Source of the DNA: Rhodoferax sp. OV413
GTDB taxonomy: Bacteria > Pseudomonadota > Gammaproteobacteria > Pseudomonadales > Pseudohongiellaceae
Direction of reading: 5' to 3'
Assembly (NCBI GenBank): GCA_943330915.2
Contig: CALQJO020000001.1
Coordinates: forward strand, 48,418-112,417
DNA: 64,000 bases
This document shows positions 37,881-47,374 of the stretch, piece by piece. A program made the position numbers and the translations under genes. Each line of letters begins with the position of its first letter. Within the stretch, counting starts at the first letter, position 1. A model generated the notes under the pieces. That model was not told where the DNA came from and searched no databases. It saw only the letters and a program-made list of their open reading frames with translations.

Positions 37881-40530
37881 CCCGCGCCTCAGTGTCTTCC
37901 GGTTCGCCTATCTGAGTCTCGGTTTTAGTCAAATCCGCGCTGAACTGCTCATCACTTTGATCAAAAGCCGGCTCTTCGGCCTCCGCTACCGATTGCACAC
38001 CAACCAGCGCTTCATCGTTTTTCAATCTGATTAAACGCACACCTTGCGTATTGCGACTTAAAGTAGGTACTTCATCAACCCGGGTACGAACCATGGTGCC
38101 ACGGTCACTGATCAGCATTATCTGTTCGCCTTCGATCACCTGCACTGCTCCCACCAAGCGACCGTTACGCTCACTGGTTTGCATGGCGATAACGCCTTGC
38201 CCACCCCTGCCGTACACTGGGAATTCCGGAATTGTTGTCCGTTTTCCATAGCCGTTTTTACTGACCGTCAATACCTGCTTGCCTGCTTCAGGAATAATTA
38301 GAGCAATCATTTCATGCCCTTCAGCCAGCCTTATGCCGCGTACGCCTCGAGCTGTTCGGCCCATAGTGCGCACGTCGGATTCGAGGAAGCGCAGCACTTT
38401 GCCGCTGCTGCTAAATAGCATGATGTCTCGCTGACCATCAGTTAGTGCCGTTCCGATCAGTCGATCACCCTCGTCAAGTTCTATCGCCCGCAATCCCACG
38501 CTTCGTTGTCGGGAGAAATTCACCAAATCAGTTTTTTTGACAACTCCCTGAGCTGTTGCCATAAAAACATAGTTGCCTTCGGTATACTCTCGAATAGGCA
38601 ACATGCTGGTAATGCGCTCTCCTTCTTCCAGCGGCAAGATGTTGACCAATGGTCGGCCGCGAGCGGTTCGGCTCGCCAGCGGGATGTTGAATACCCGAAG
38701 CCAGTAAACTTTCCCCGCACTGCTGAAGCAGAGCAATGTGTCATGACTGCTGGCTATCAGCAGATGCTCGAGTTCATCTTCATCTTTCAGGGTCGCGGCA
38801 GCTCGCCCCATCCCTCCGCGGCGCTGTGCCTGGTAATCAGCCAACGGCTGGGATTTGGCATACCCAGCGCGGGAAATGGTTACTACCCTGTCCTCTTCCG
38901 GGATTAAGTCTTCGGTGCTCAAATCAAGCTGCGAGCCCACAATTTCTGTCTTGCGTTTATCGCCGTAGTTGCTTCGAACTTGATTCAACTCTTCTCGCAT
39001 GACTTCGAACAAACGTTCCTCACTGTTCAATATATGCAAAAATTCAGCAATTTGTCGCAATAAGTCTTTGTAATCATTTATTAACTTTTCATGCTCCAAG
39101 CCTGTCAGCCGGTGCAGTCTAAGGTCCAGAATCGCTTGAGCCTGGGCTGGCGACAGGAAATATTCCTGATCTTTGAGGCCGAATTCAAGAGGCAATTCTT
39201 CAGGACGACAGGTATCTGCCCCGGTTTCGCCGAGCATTGCCAGCAAGCTGGCGGAGTGCCAAGAACGAGCCAATAATTTTTCTTTGGCGTCTGCAGACGT
39301 CGGTGACTCTTTAATCAACTGGATGACTGCGTCGATGTTTGCCAGTGCTACAGCAAGTCCTTCTAGAATATGACCTTTTTCGCGAGCTTTACGGAGAAGA
39401 AAAACAGTTCTGCGTGTTACTACTTCCCTTCGGTGTCGGATAAAGGACTGCAATATCTGTTTCAGGTTTAGCAGTTTAGGCTGACCATCAACCAACGCTA
39501 CCATGTTGATGCCAAACACCGACTGCATCTGGGTTTGTGCGTACAGATTGTTGAGCACTACCTCGCCATTTTCACCACGGCGAAGTTCAATAACCACGCG
39601 CAAACCGTCTTTGTCGGACTCGTCGCGCAGTTCTGTAATTCCTTCGATTTTTTTCTCTTTGACCAGTTCGGCAATTTTTTCAACCAGACGAGCTTTGTTT
39701 AGTTGGTACGGTATCTCGGTGATTATGATGGTCTGTCTGCCGGTCTTTTCATCTTCAATCACCTCTGCACGGGCGCGCATGTAAACTCGCCCGCGCCCGG
39801 TTTTGTAAGCCTCAACAATGCCGGCGCGGCCGTTAATGATTGCCGCTGTCGGGAAGTCCGGACCTTTTACAAACTCCATCAATTCATCAATGCTGATATC
39901 TTCGTTGTCCATCAGCGCAAGGCAGGCATCGACGACCTCTGTCAGATTGTGAGGTGGTATATTCGTAGCCATACCTACCGCAATGCCGCTTGAACCATTC
40001 ACCAGCAAGTTGGGTATCTGCGTCGGAAATACATCGGGGATTTGCTCAGTGCCGTCATAGTTATCTGAAAAATCAACGGTTTCTTTGTCAAGATCGGCCA
40101 TCAAGTCATGGGCGATTTTTGCCATGCGTATTTCGGTGTAACGCATAGCTGCCGCGGCGTCACCATCAATAGAGCCAAAATTTCCTTGGCCATCAACCAG
40201 TGGATATCTCAATGAAAAGCTCTGAGCCATACGTACAATAGTGTCGTAAACAGCGGAATCACCGTGGGGGTGATATTTACCTATCACATCGCCTACGACC
40301 CTTGCAGACTTCTTGTAGGGTTTGTTCCAGTCATTAGATAGTACGTTCATTGCGAACAATACCCTTCTGTGCACTGGTTTCAGTCCGTCGCGGACATCAG
40401 GCAGGGCCCGACCGACAATGACGCTCATGGCATATGCGAGGTAAGACTCCCGCATTTCACTTTCAAGCGACACTGGAAGAATCTGTTTTGTTGGTTCCGT
40501 CATATTGTTTCCGTCATGCTGTTCCATCAT
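37873..40530 (-). CDS. gyrA: DNA gyrase subunit A
   Basis: The 885-residue subunit has the breakage-reunion core: [35 protein letters not shown], then [24 protein letters not shown] with Ser and Asp of the quinolone-resistance region in the wild-type state. The catalytic Tyr is in AMRYTEIRM. The C-terminal beta-pinwheel contains the GyrA box QRRGGMGR, identifying it as gyrase rather than ParC. An acidic tail closes the protein. It introduces negative supercoils together with GyrB. It heads the pheA-tyrA-cmk-rpsA series; serC, usually next, is missing. Confidence 0.98.
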   Translation of the reverse strand: MMEQHDGNNMTEPTKQILPVSLESEMRESYLAYAMSVIVGRALPDVRDGLKPVHRRVLFAMNVLSNDWNKPYKKSARVVGDVIGKYHPHGDSAVYDTIVRMAQSFSLRYPLVDGQGNFGSIDGDAAAAMRYTEIRMAKIAHDLMADLDKETVDFSDNYDGTEQIPDVFPTQIPNLLVNGSSGIAVGMATNIPPHNLTEVVDACLALMDNEDISIDELMEFVKGPDFPTAAIINGRAGIVEAYKTGRGRVYMRARAEVIEDEKTGRQTIIITEIPYQLNKARLVEKIAELVKEKKIEGITELRDESDKDGLRVVIELRRGENGEVVLNNLYAQTQMQSVFGINMVALVDGQPKLLNLKQILQSFIRHRREVVTRRTVFLLRKAREKGHILEGLAVALANIDAVIQLIKESPTSADAKEKLLARSWHSASLLAMLGETGADTCRPEELPLEFGLKDQEYFLSPAQAQAILDLRLHRLTGLEHEKLINDYKDLLRQIAEFLHILNSEERLFEVMREELNQVRSNYGDKRKTEIVGSQLDLSTEDLIPEEDRVVTISRAGYAKSQPLADYQAQRRGGMGRAAATLKDEDELEHLLIASSHDTLLCFSSAGKVYWLRVFNIPLASRTARGRPLVNILPLEEGERITSMLPIREYTEGNYVFMATAQGVVKKTDLVNFSRQRSVGLRAIELDEGDRLIGTALTDGQRDIMLFSSSGKVLRFLESDVRTMGRTARGVRGIRLAEGHEMIALIIPEAGKQVLTVSKNGYGKRTTIPEFPVYGRGGQGVIAMQTSERNGRLVGAVQVIEGEQIMLISDRGTMVRTRVDEVPTLSRNTQGVRLIRLKNDEALVGVQSVAEAEEPAFDQSDEQFSADLTKTETQIGEPEDTEARDD

Positions 40531-40728
40531 TTTCTGCAGGTTGAAGGGCAGTAAATACTGCGATATTCAAGGGGGGTTAATGCCAAGTCTGCAGGTGCCG
40601 TAAAACGACGGGATTGTATCACAGAAGCCCTTCTCCGGACACTATAATCCAGATTGATATCAGTCTCCTGCCATGGGTTAATCTTGGTTATAATCGTCGC
40701 CCCTAAGTAGATTGGATGGAACTGCACA

Positions 40729-42063
40729 ATGAGCAATATTACCCCGGAAAAAGCAGATCTGCTGATACATGCCAGTTGGATAGTTCCCGGAAGCGTTGAA
40801 GATCTGGTCCTCGAAAATTCCTGTCTGGTGGTATCTGAAGGAAAAATTCGTGAAATTCTTGATAGTAGTGTTGTTTCGTCTCGTTACCAGGCTGAAAAAG
40901 AGATGCGTTTACCGGGCTACGCATTAATGTCCGGCCTGGTAAACACGCATGGTCATGCCGCCATGTCATTGTTTCGGGGTATTGCGGATGACCTGTCGCT
41001 GCATACTTGGCTTGAAGATCACATCTGGCCCATGGAGGCCAAATGGGTCAGTGAAGAATTTGTGTATCAAGGGACTCAGTTGGCAATAGCAGAAATGATC
41101 AGTTCTGGTACCACCTGCTTCGCGGATATGTATTTTTTCCCAGATGCCAGTGCCCGTGCTGCAACCGAAGCAGGCATTCGTGTTCAGTTAGCCACTCCGG
41201 TGATCGATTTCCCAAATCCCTGGTCAATCGATGCAGATGATGCAATCCAGAAAACTACCGTGCTGCACGATCAGTGGCGCAACAGTGAGCTTGTCAGCAC
41301 GGCTTTCGGACCACATGCTCCTTACAGCGTCACGGATGAACCTCTGAAAAAGATCGTCATGCTCTCCGAATTGCTGGATATTCCGATTCATATGCATGTA
41401 CATGAGACAGCATTCGAGGTGAGCGAGGCCCTGCGCACCCAAGGCAAGCGCCCAATAACACGTCTTGCGGAACTAGGGATGCTGAGTCCGCGATTTATCA
41501 GTGTCCATGCAACGCAACTTACTGACGATGAGATCAGGCTCCTGTCTGATTGTGGAGTATCGATTGCGCACTGCCCTGAATCAAATCTGAAACTGGCAAG
41601 CGGCTTTTGCCCGGTTGACAAGTTGATGCGTGCTGGCGTGAACGTCAGTCTTGGCACCGACGGAGCCGCCAGCAACAACGATCTGGATATGTTCTCCGAG
41701 ATGCGTACGGCGGCGATACTTGCCAAGGCCTGCAGCGGAGATGCTCAGGCATTGCCTGCCTACAAAGCATTGCAGATGGCCACGATTAACGGCGCAAAGG
41801 CTCTGGGGCTTGATCACCTGACCGGAACACTCGAGGCCGGTAAGCGAGCTGATGTTATAGCGATCAAACTTGATGAGTTAAATACTCAGCCAGTTCATAA
41901 CCCTGTCTCGCAATTGGTGTACAGCACCAAATCCAGCCAGGTTAAATATGTGTGGGTAAATGGAAAGCTGCTGCTGGATAACGGCGAATTGACAACTCTT
42001 GACAAGGAGACCCTTTTGCAAACAGCGCGGACATGGCAACAAAAATTGGGAACACCAGCATGA
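40729..42063 (+). CDS. mtaD: 5-methylthioadenosine/S-adenosylhomocysteine deaminase (TRZ/ATZ family)
   Basis: The 444-residue amidohydrolase carries metal ligands in LVNTHGHAAMSLFRG (about 66-80), HMHVHETAFEV (about 223), SVHATQL and the catalytic GTDGAASNNDLDMF (about 310). Pseudomonas has a homologue at the same position before ubiG, which deaminates methylthioadenosine; mtnA, its usual neighbour there, is absent. Two perfect TATAAT hexamers (40643-40648 and 40689-40694) lie in the divergent gap from gyrA, without clear -35 partners. Its TGA overlaps the ubiG ATG. Confidence 0.88.
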   Translation: MSNITPEKADLLIHASWIVPGSVEDLVLENSCLVVSEGKIREILDSSVVSSRYQAEKEMRLPGYALMSGLVNTHGHAAMSLFRGIADDLSLHTWLEDHIWPMEAKWVSEEFVYQGTQLAIAEMISSGTTCFADMYFFPDASARAATEAGIRVQLATPVIDFPNPWSIDADDAIQKTTVLHDQWRNSELVSTAFGPHAPYSVTDEPLKKIVMLSELLDIPIHMHVHETAFEVSEALRTQGKRPITRLAELGMLSPRFISVHATQLTDDEIRLLSDCGVSIAHCPESNLKLASGFCPVDKLMRAGVNVSLGTDGAASNNDLDMFSEMRTAAILAKACSGDAQALPAYKALQMATINGAKALGLDHLTGTLEAGKRADVIAIKLDELNTQPVHNPVSQLVYSTKSSQVKYVWVNGKLLLDNGELTTLDKETLLQTARTWQQKLGTPA

Positions 42064-42770
42064 GTAATTCTGGCAAAAATTTTGATGGCGCAGAGATCCG
42101 GAAGTTTGAGGCGCTTGCATCCCGATGGTGGGATGCAAGCAGTGAATTCAAGCCGTTACATGAGATCAATCCGTTACGAATGGGGTTCATCAGTTCCAAA
42201 CTGAATCCGGCTGGTAAACGGTGTTTGGATATTGGGTGCGGCGGCGGCATTCTCAGCGAAGCGTTGGCGCGTCAGGGTGCGCTGGTGACAGCAATTGATT
42301 TGGCCGAAGCTTCACTTGCGGTCGCGCGCCTGCATAATCTGGAGAGTCAATTGGACATCCGATATGAGAACATCAGTGCTGAGGATATGGCGCAGAGAGA
42401 GGCTGGCCAATACGACATGGTGACCTGCCTTGAGATGCTGGAGCATGTGCCTGATCCTCAGGCCATCGTTCAGGCTTGCTCCCATCTGCTCAAACCGGGT
42501 GGACACGTATTTTTTTCCACCATTAACCGCAATCCAAAAGCCTGGTTGTTTGCGATAGTCGGAGCGGAGTACATTCTGAACATTCTGCCGCGAGGCACCC
42601 ACGATTTTGCCAAATTTATCAAGCCGTCAGAACTGGCAAATTGGTGCCGGCACGCGCATCTGCAACTTGGTGAAATCAAGGGCATGGGCTACAACCTACT
42701 GACCAAGAGATACTCTCTGCAAAATAATGCTGATGTAAATTACTTGGTTCATTATACAAAACCATTTTAG
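42060..42770 (+). CDS. ubiG: ubiquinone biosynthesis O-methyltransferase
   Basis: UbiG performs both O-methylations in ubiquinone synthesis using S-adenosylmethionine. Signatures: EIRKFEALASRWWDASSEFKPLHEINPLRMGFI at the N-terminus, SAM motif I CLDIGCGGGILSEALARQGA (about 52-71), CLEMLEHVPDP, and FFSTINRNPKAWLFAIVGAEYIL. I choose ATG 42060 (MSNSGKNF), overlapping the mtaD stop, over the track's 42033, giving 236 residues. Confidence 0.96.
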   Translation: MSNSGKNFDGAEIRKFEALASRWWDASSEFKPLHEINPLRMGFISSKLNPAGKRCLDIGCGGGILSEALARQGALVTAIDLAEASLAVARLHNLESQLDIRYENISAEDMAQREAGQYDMVTCLEMLEHVPDPQAIVQACSHLLKPGGHVFFSTINRNPKAWLFAIVGAEYILNILPRGTHDFAKFIKPSELANWCRHAHLQLGEIKGMGYNLLTKRYSLQNNADVNYLVHYTKPF

Positions 42771-42814
42771 ATTAATAAGTTGCATCGTTTTGTTGATGTT
42801 CTTCGAGGTTTTGA

Positions 42815-43534
42815 TTGAGTCCAGTGAATAGTTCTATCTCATACACATGGCGCTTGTCAGATGAAGCATGTGTACTCTTTGACCTGGATGGGACCTTGGT
42901 GGATACCGCTGTGGATTTTGAACATGTGTTGCATTCCCTGTGTCTGGATGAGGGAGTTGCGGTGCCCTCTTCAGTATCTGTTCGCGCCACGGTATCCAGT
43001 GGTGCCAGAGCTTTACTGGGTCTTGCGTTTGATAACGATCCGGCGAATCCCCGTTTTGAGTCATTGTTGTTTGACTTGTTGGACCGCTATGAACAACAAA
43101 TAAAGTTAACGCGCTCAACCCTCTATCCGGGTATGGACAGACTCTTGCTGGAGTTGGAGCAGCGCGGAATTCCCTGGGGAGTTGTCACAAATAAACCAGA
43201 GCGATTTTCGAAACCCCTGTTGTGCTCATTGGAACTGCAGAGCCGCTGCAATGTCTTGGTGTGCCCAGACCATGTAACACACTCAAAGCCGCACCCTGAG
43301 CCTTTGCTGCTCGCTTGTGAGATTGTAAAGAGACAACCGGCCTGTAGTGTCTATGTGGGCGATCATCCGCGAGATATCATCGCGGGTAAGGCCGCCGGTA
43401 TGAGGACAATTGCCGCCGCTTATGGATACCTGCCTTTGCAACCTTGTATTTCTGAATGGGGCGCGGATCTTATTGTTAAAGACGTAAAACAAATCACATA
43501 TTCCTTCTGGCCAGATATCAAAATCTCCACGTAA
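42815..43534 (+). CDS. mupP: HAD phosphatase, probable N-acetylmuramic acid 6-phosphate phosphatase MupP
   Basis: The 239-residue HAD hydrolase has motif I VLFDLDGTLVDTAVDF (about 20-35), motif II GVVTNKP, and motifs III/IV in HSKPHPEPLLLAC and VYVGDHPRDIIAGKAAGMRTIA. By sequence alone it resembles phosphoglycolate phosphatase. Its place between ubiG and yciK matches Pseudomonas mupP, which acts in peptidoglycan recycling. The start appears to be TTG at 42815 with GAGG six bases upstream; an in-frame GTG lies nine bases later. Confidence 0.85.
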   Translation: MSPVNSSISYTWRLSDEACVLFDLDGTLVDTAVDFEHVLHSLCLDEGVAVPSSVSVRATVSSGARALLGLAFDNDPANPRFESLLFDLLDRYEQQIKLTRSTLYPGMDRLLLELEQRGIPWGVVTNKPERFSKPLLCSLELQSRCNVLVCPDHVTHSKPHPEPLLLACEIVKRQPACSVYVGDHPRDIIAGKAAGMRTIAAAYGYLPLQPCISEWGADLIVKDVKQITYSFWPDIKIST

Positions 43535-43549
43535 ATTTCAGGAACCCTT

Positions 43550-44308
43550 ATGTCTGCGAATATTGGCAACGCAAGTCTGTTAACCAACAGAATCATTCTG
43601 GTCACAGGTGCTGGTGATGGTATCGGGAGAGCTGTTGCCATGGCGCTTGCACGCGCCGGCGCCAGAGTTATTCTTGTTGGCAGGACTCAAAGCAAGCTTG
43701 AGCAGGTATATGACAGCATCATGGCTGAGCATCTTATTGAACCAGTTATTCATCCTATGGATCTTGCAAGCGCTGTTGCTGATGACTATGAAGTATTGGG
43801 CAAGAGCGTTACGGAGCAGTTTGGAAGACTTGACGGTCTGCTGCACAATGCTGGCCAACTGGGTACCTTGGGGCCCTTGCAGTATACGCTTCCAGAAAAC
43901 TGGATGAAAATCATGCAGGTCAATGTCAATGCTGCGTTTTTACTGACAAGAGCTTTGCTCCCTGCGCTGTTAGCATCAGCTGATGCCCGCGTGTTGTTTA
44001 CATCATCATCGGTGGGGCGCAAAGGTCGAGCTTATTGGGGAGCATATGCGGTAAGCAAATTTGCTGTCGAGGGCATGATGCAAGTCCTTGCTGATGAGCT
44101 TGAGAATACCAGTAACATCAAAGTCAATAGCGTGAATCCCGGTGCAACCCGCACAGTTATGCGGGCAGATGCCTATCCTGCTGAGAATCCGGCAACATTG
44201 CCGACCGCTGAATCACTAGTACCTGCTTATGTGTTTCTGCTGTCTTCACAGTCGGCTGACATTAATGGCCAGGCTATTGATATTCGTGAATTACTGGAGA
44301 AACTCTAA
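43550..44308 (+). CDS. yciK: YciK-type short-chain dehydrogenase/reductase
   Basis: The 252-residue SDR has the cofactor motif ILVTGAGDGIGRAVAMALARAG (about 16-37), LDGLLHNAGQLG (NAG motif near 97), catalytic Ser in VLFTSSSVGRKG, and YAVSKF (Tyr-Lys pair near 166-170), then VNPGATRT. Substrate unknown. It follows mupP by 15 bp in a conserved ubiG-mupP-yciK order. Confidence 0.93.
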   Translation: MSANIGNASLLTNRIILVTGAGDGIGRAVAMALARAGARVILVGRTQSKLEQVYDSIMAEHLIEPVIHPMDLASAVADDYEVLGKSVTEQFGRLDGLLHNAGQLGTLGPLQYTLPENWMKIMQVNVNAAFLLTRALLPALLASADARVLFTSSSVGRKGRAYWGAYAVSKFAVEGMMQVLADELENTSNIKVNSVNPGATRTVMRADAYPAENPATLPTAESLVPAYVFLLSSQSADINGQAIDIRELLEKL

Positions 44309-44331
44309 TTGGCTGCGTAACTAAAAACCGG

Positions 44332-44813
44332 ATGATCGCCCAGAATGACAATCTGGGAGAGCTGACCTTTTATCGTCACAAGCGCTCTAGTGAATATGAA
44401 CTTGATACCCCGGAGGCGCTGCTGTTTGCCCTGCTTTGTCCCATTCGTAATGCATTGTTTTATCAAAAGGTAATAGCAGCATCCTTGACCAACCCATTGA
44501 CAGAAGCCGGGAACCGCCAAAGGTTGTGCAGACAGTTCAGTCGGGAAGTCAGCGCAGTCTTACCAAGGGTGTAGCGATGGAAGGTTTGCACTACCACCAA
44601 GAAACACAGGATATGGACATCAGAGTCGGCAAATAATCCGCGCATAGCTTTGGATACTGGCTGTTGCACACTGATGAGTACCTAGGTGAAATCACATTTA
44701 AACGCAATCGCAGGTTTTCTGAGCAAGAGATGCAGTTCATGGAGTCGCTATTTCCATCGCTGATCAAGCCATTAGGCGAGAGACTCAAGTCTCAGCTGGG
44801 CGTGGAAGCCTGA
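44332..44813 (+). pseudogene. remnant of a GGDEF-type diguanylate cyclase gene
   Basis: Frame one (44332-44574) reads NLGELTFYRHKRSSEYELDT, CPIRNALFYQKVIAASL and NPLTEAGNRQRL, the last being a form of the DPLTGxGNR hallmark that opens GGDEF domains. It continues as FSREVSAVLPRV to a stop. After a frame change, 44577-44813 reads EGLHYHQETQDMDIRVGK, an in-frame TAA (44634-44636), then SAHSFGYWLLHTDEYLGEIT, FKRNRRFSEQEMQFM and SLIKPLGERLKSQLG. The two pieces repeat one sensor segment (LGE-TF-R--R-SE). No GGDEF catalytic domain remains. Related bacteria have an intact cyclase after yciK. Confidence 0.55.
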
Positions 44814-44862
44814 TCTGTTCGGAAAGGCTCAAGACCCGTCAGTCAGGCATCTCGGACAGCTA

Positions 44863-45675
44863 TTATGACTCGGAGCGTCGGGATGTGTGGCGCGTCGGTC
44901 TTTTCATAGCCGACGCAGACGGGGGCTCCATTCCAGCAGCTTCGTACAGCGTGATTATCTCCGGGGTTTTCATTTCGTAGAGTTGTCCTTTCTTAACTCT
45001 GCTGGGAATAAAAACCGGGCCGTACCGAACACGCTTGAGTCGGCTGACTTGCACGCCCTGCGACTCCCAGAGCTTACGAACTTCCCGGTTCCGACCTTCC
45101 ATGATCACCACGTGATACCAGCGATTGCGTCCCTCTCCGGCAAAAAACCTAACGTCTGTAAAACGACATAGATGTTCATCAATCATGACACCCTTGAGCA
45201 TGATCTTAAGCATGTCGTCGGTCACGTCTCCCATAATTCTGACTGCATACTCTCGATCAATGCCAGCCGATGGATGCATCAATTTGTTAGCCAATTCGCC
45301 ATCTGTGGTAAACAGCAAAAGCCCGCTGGTATTAAAATCCAGCCTGCCCACAGCAACCCAGCGCCCATGCTTGATCATGGGTAGATGATCGTAAACCGAT
45401 GGCCTGCCTTCCGGATCGCGCCTGGAGCAAATTTCGTTCTCCGGTTTGTTGTAGATCAGCACTCGCGGCACAACAGCATCGGGGCTGGCGTTAGCGACTT
45501 TCTTGCCATCCACAACCAAGCTGTCCTCAGCGCCTGCCCGGTCACCCAGGGTGGCGGTTTTGCCATTGATCTTTACCCGGCCTTGAGTTATCCAGTTTTC
45601 CATTTCACGGCGCGAGCCAAAACCGGCTCTGGCTAATACTTTCTGAATTTTTTCGTCCTGCACTGCATCAGTCAT
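44863..45675 (-). CDS. rluB: 23S rRNA pseudouridine synthase RluB
   Basis: Starting at ATG 45675 (MTDAVQDEK), which overlaps the scpB stop by eight bases, the protein has 270 residues. An S4 RNA-binding domain (KIQKVLARAGFGSRREMENWI) precedes the RsuA/RluB catalytic domain with the Asp motif GRLDFNTSGLLLFTTDGELAN. Further motifs are YAVRIMG, NRWYHVVIMEGRNREVRKLWESQG and LKRVRYGPVF. It makes pseudouridine in helix 89 of 23S rRNA in E. coli. The C-terminus is a basic tail. The track's earlier start lies inside scpB. Confidence 0.94.
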   Translation of the reverse strand: MTDAVQDEKIQKVLARAGFGSRREMENWITQGRVKINGKTATLGDRAGAEDSLVVDGKKVANASPDAVVPRVLIYNKPENEICSRRDPEGRPSVYDHLPMIKHGRWVAVGRLDFNTSGLLLFTTDGELANKLMHPSAGIDREYAVRIMGDVTDDMLKIMLKGVMIDEHLCRFTDVRFFAGEGRNRWYHVVIMEGRNREVRKLWESQGVQVSRLKRVRYGPVFIPSRVKKGQLYEMKTPEIITLYEAAGMEPPSASAMKRPTRHTSRRSES

Positions 45676-46480
45676 TGGTTTTTTCTCTGTGGTATCCCAG
45701 AATCTCATCGAGAGGTCTTTTTGCGAGTGCCATGGCTTCATCTTCATCCAGAAGTCCGCTTTGTACAAATTCGGTATCATCATGTAACTCAGGCCGAACA
45801 TCGGGTTCTTCTGGCAAAATCAATACTCTCCCGGCAAGGCTTTCACCCAGATCAAGTTCGGGATTGAGCTGATCAAGATCGCGTATCTCCGCGAGCGGCG
45901 GCAATTCCTGCAAACTTTTAAGATTAAAATAATCAAGAAACTGGCGTGTTGTTGCGAACATTGCTGGCCGGCCGGGTACATCGCGGTGGCCAACGATTCG
46001 CACCCATTCCCTGTCAAGCAATGTCCTGATGATAGTCGAGCTTACGGCTACTCCGCGGATTTCTTCGATATCACCACGAGTAATCGGCTGCCGATAAGCA
46101 ATCAACCCCAGAGTTTCAAGCAGTGCTCGAGTGTATCGCTGCGGCTTTTCTTCCGACAATCTGGAAATCCAGGGGCTTAAATGCTGACGCACCTGAAAGC
46201 GAAACCCCGAGGCAACTTCCTTCATCTCAAATCCACGCGACTGACAATCGGTCTGTATTTCATGCAGCGCTGCACGAATGCTCTCAGAATCCGGCCTTTC
46301 CGCTTCGATAAAAACATCACTCAAAGCCGCAATAGTCATCGGTCTGCCTGCCGCCAGTAACACACCCTCCAGGATCTGACGCAGAAGTTGATCATCAATA
46401 GTCCGGGCTTCATAGGTAATGGCTTCAAATGCTTCTTCAATACCGTCGGAATCCTGTTTTTCAAGGTTATGTTCTGTCAT
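45668..46480 (-). CDS. scpB: segregation and condensation protein B
   Basis: This 270-residue winged-helix protein contains LRQILEGVLLAAGRPMTI, FRFQVRQHLSPWISRLSEEKPQRYTRALLETLGLIAYRQPITRGDIEEIRGV and IVGHRDVPGRPAMFATTRQFLDYF, the ScpB hallmarks. It is a dimeric kleisin-associated subunit of the SMC-ScpAB condensin. It overlaps scpA by four bases and rluB by eight, so all three are translationally coupled. The acidic C-terminal tail of about 60 residues is variable in the family. Confidence 0.95.
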   Translation of the reverse strand: MTEHNLEKQDSDGIEEAFEAITYEARTIDDQLLRQILEGVLLAAGRPMTIAALSDVFIEAERPDSESIRAALHEIQTDCQSRGFEMKEVASGFRFQVRQHLSPWISRLSEEKPQRYTRALLETLGLIAYRQPITRGDIEEIRGVAVSSTIIRTLLDREWVRIVGHRDVPGRPAMFATTRQFLDYFNLKSLQELPPLAEIRDLDQLNPELDLGESLAGRVLILPEEPDVRPELHDDTEFVQSGLLDEDEAMALAKRPLDEILGYHREKTND

Positions 46481-47334
46481 TCGACACCTATAGCCGACTG
46501 GCTGCGCGCTTTGATGTGTATTGGTGCAAAGGGTTCGCTTTGTACGATATCCACCAAGGCGTCTTTGATGAGTTCCATGACCGCAAGAAATGTGACCACA
46601 ACCCCAAGACGCCCTTCTTCTCTCATTAACAACGATACCAGCGGTACAAAGCGTTCAGTTGATAGTCTTACCAGAATCTCAGCCATTTTCTCCCGTGTAG
46701 ATAGGGTTTCGCGTTGAATCTGATGATGCTCAAACATATCCGCTCTACGCAATGCCCCAGCCAGTGCCGCCAGAATTTCCTGTAGTTCTACTATAGGGTC
46801 GGGCGTGTGTCTCTCAAGCAGCGGTTCCTGCGCGCGTGCGAGATAGATATCGCGTTCAAGTCTGGGCAGTAAATCAATGTCCTCTGCAGCTTTTTTATAG
46901 CGTTCATATTCCTGCAAGCGACGAATCAGTTGTGCTCTGGGATCGTCTTCCTCTTCCTCATCCATACTGCTTCTGGGCAGCAACATTCTGGACTTGATTT
47001 CAGCCAGCATGGCCGCCATCACCAGATACTCTGCCGCTAACTCAAACTGATGTGACTCCATCAGATCAACATAAGCCATGTATTGTTCAGTGATAACCGA
47101 GACATCAATATCAAGGATATCAATATTCTGGCGCTTGATTAGATAAAGCAGCAAATCCAGCGGCCCTTCAAATGCCTCCAGAAATACTTCCAGTGCATCC
47201 GGGGGTATGTACAAATCATGAGGCAGCTGCGTCACGGCCTTGCCGGCAATGAAGGCAAACGGCATCTCATGCTGCGCGACCACTAAGTCTGCAGTATTGA
47301 TGTTTGTCTCCGGTAGTTGGACTCTTTCGCTCAT
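46477..47334 (-). CDS. scpA: segregation and condensation protein A
   Basis: The 285-residue kleisin has LEAFEGPLDLLLYLIKRQNIDILDIDVSVITEQYMAYVDLM (about 50-92) and AAEYLVMAAMLAEIKSRMLLP at the N-terminus that binds the SMC neck. An acidic linker and a C-terminal winged helix follow (VVTFLAVMELIKDALVDIVQSEPFAPI). It bridges SMC heads in chromosome compaction. No smc gene is in the window. Confidence 0.95.
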   Translation of the reverse strand: MSERVQLPETNINTADLVVAQHEMPFAFIAGKAVTQLPHDLYIPPDALEVFLEAFEGPLDLLLYLIKRQNIDILDIDVSVITEQYMAYVDLMESHQFELAAEYLVMAAMLAEIKSRMLLPRSSMDEEEEDDPRAQLIRRLQEYERYKKAAEDIDLLPRLERDIYLARAQEPLLERHTPDPIVELQEILAALAGALRRADMFEHHQIQRETLSTREKMAEILVRLSTERFVPLVSLLMREEGRLGVVVTFLAVMELIKDALVDIVQSEPFAPIHIKARSQSAIGVE

Positions 47335-47374
47335 CAGGACTTACCTGTCTGGTTGTCTATCGTTCATCAAAAAA

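Noticed and set aside
43283-43858. minus-strand ORFs across mupP and yciK
   Set aside because: They are shadows of genes with intact catalytic motifs on the plus strand.
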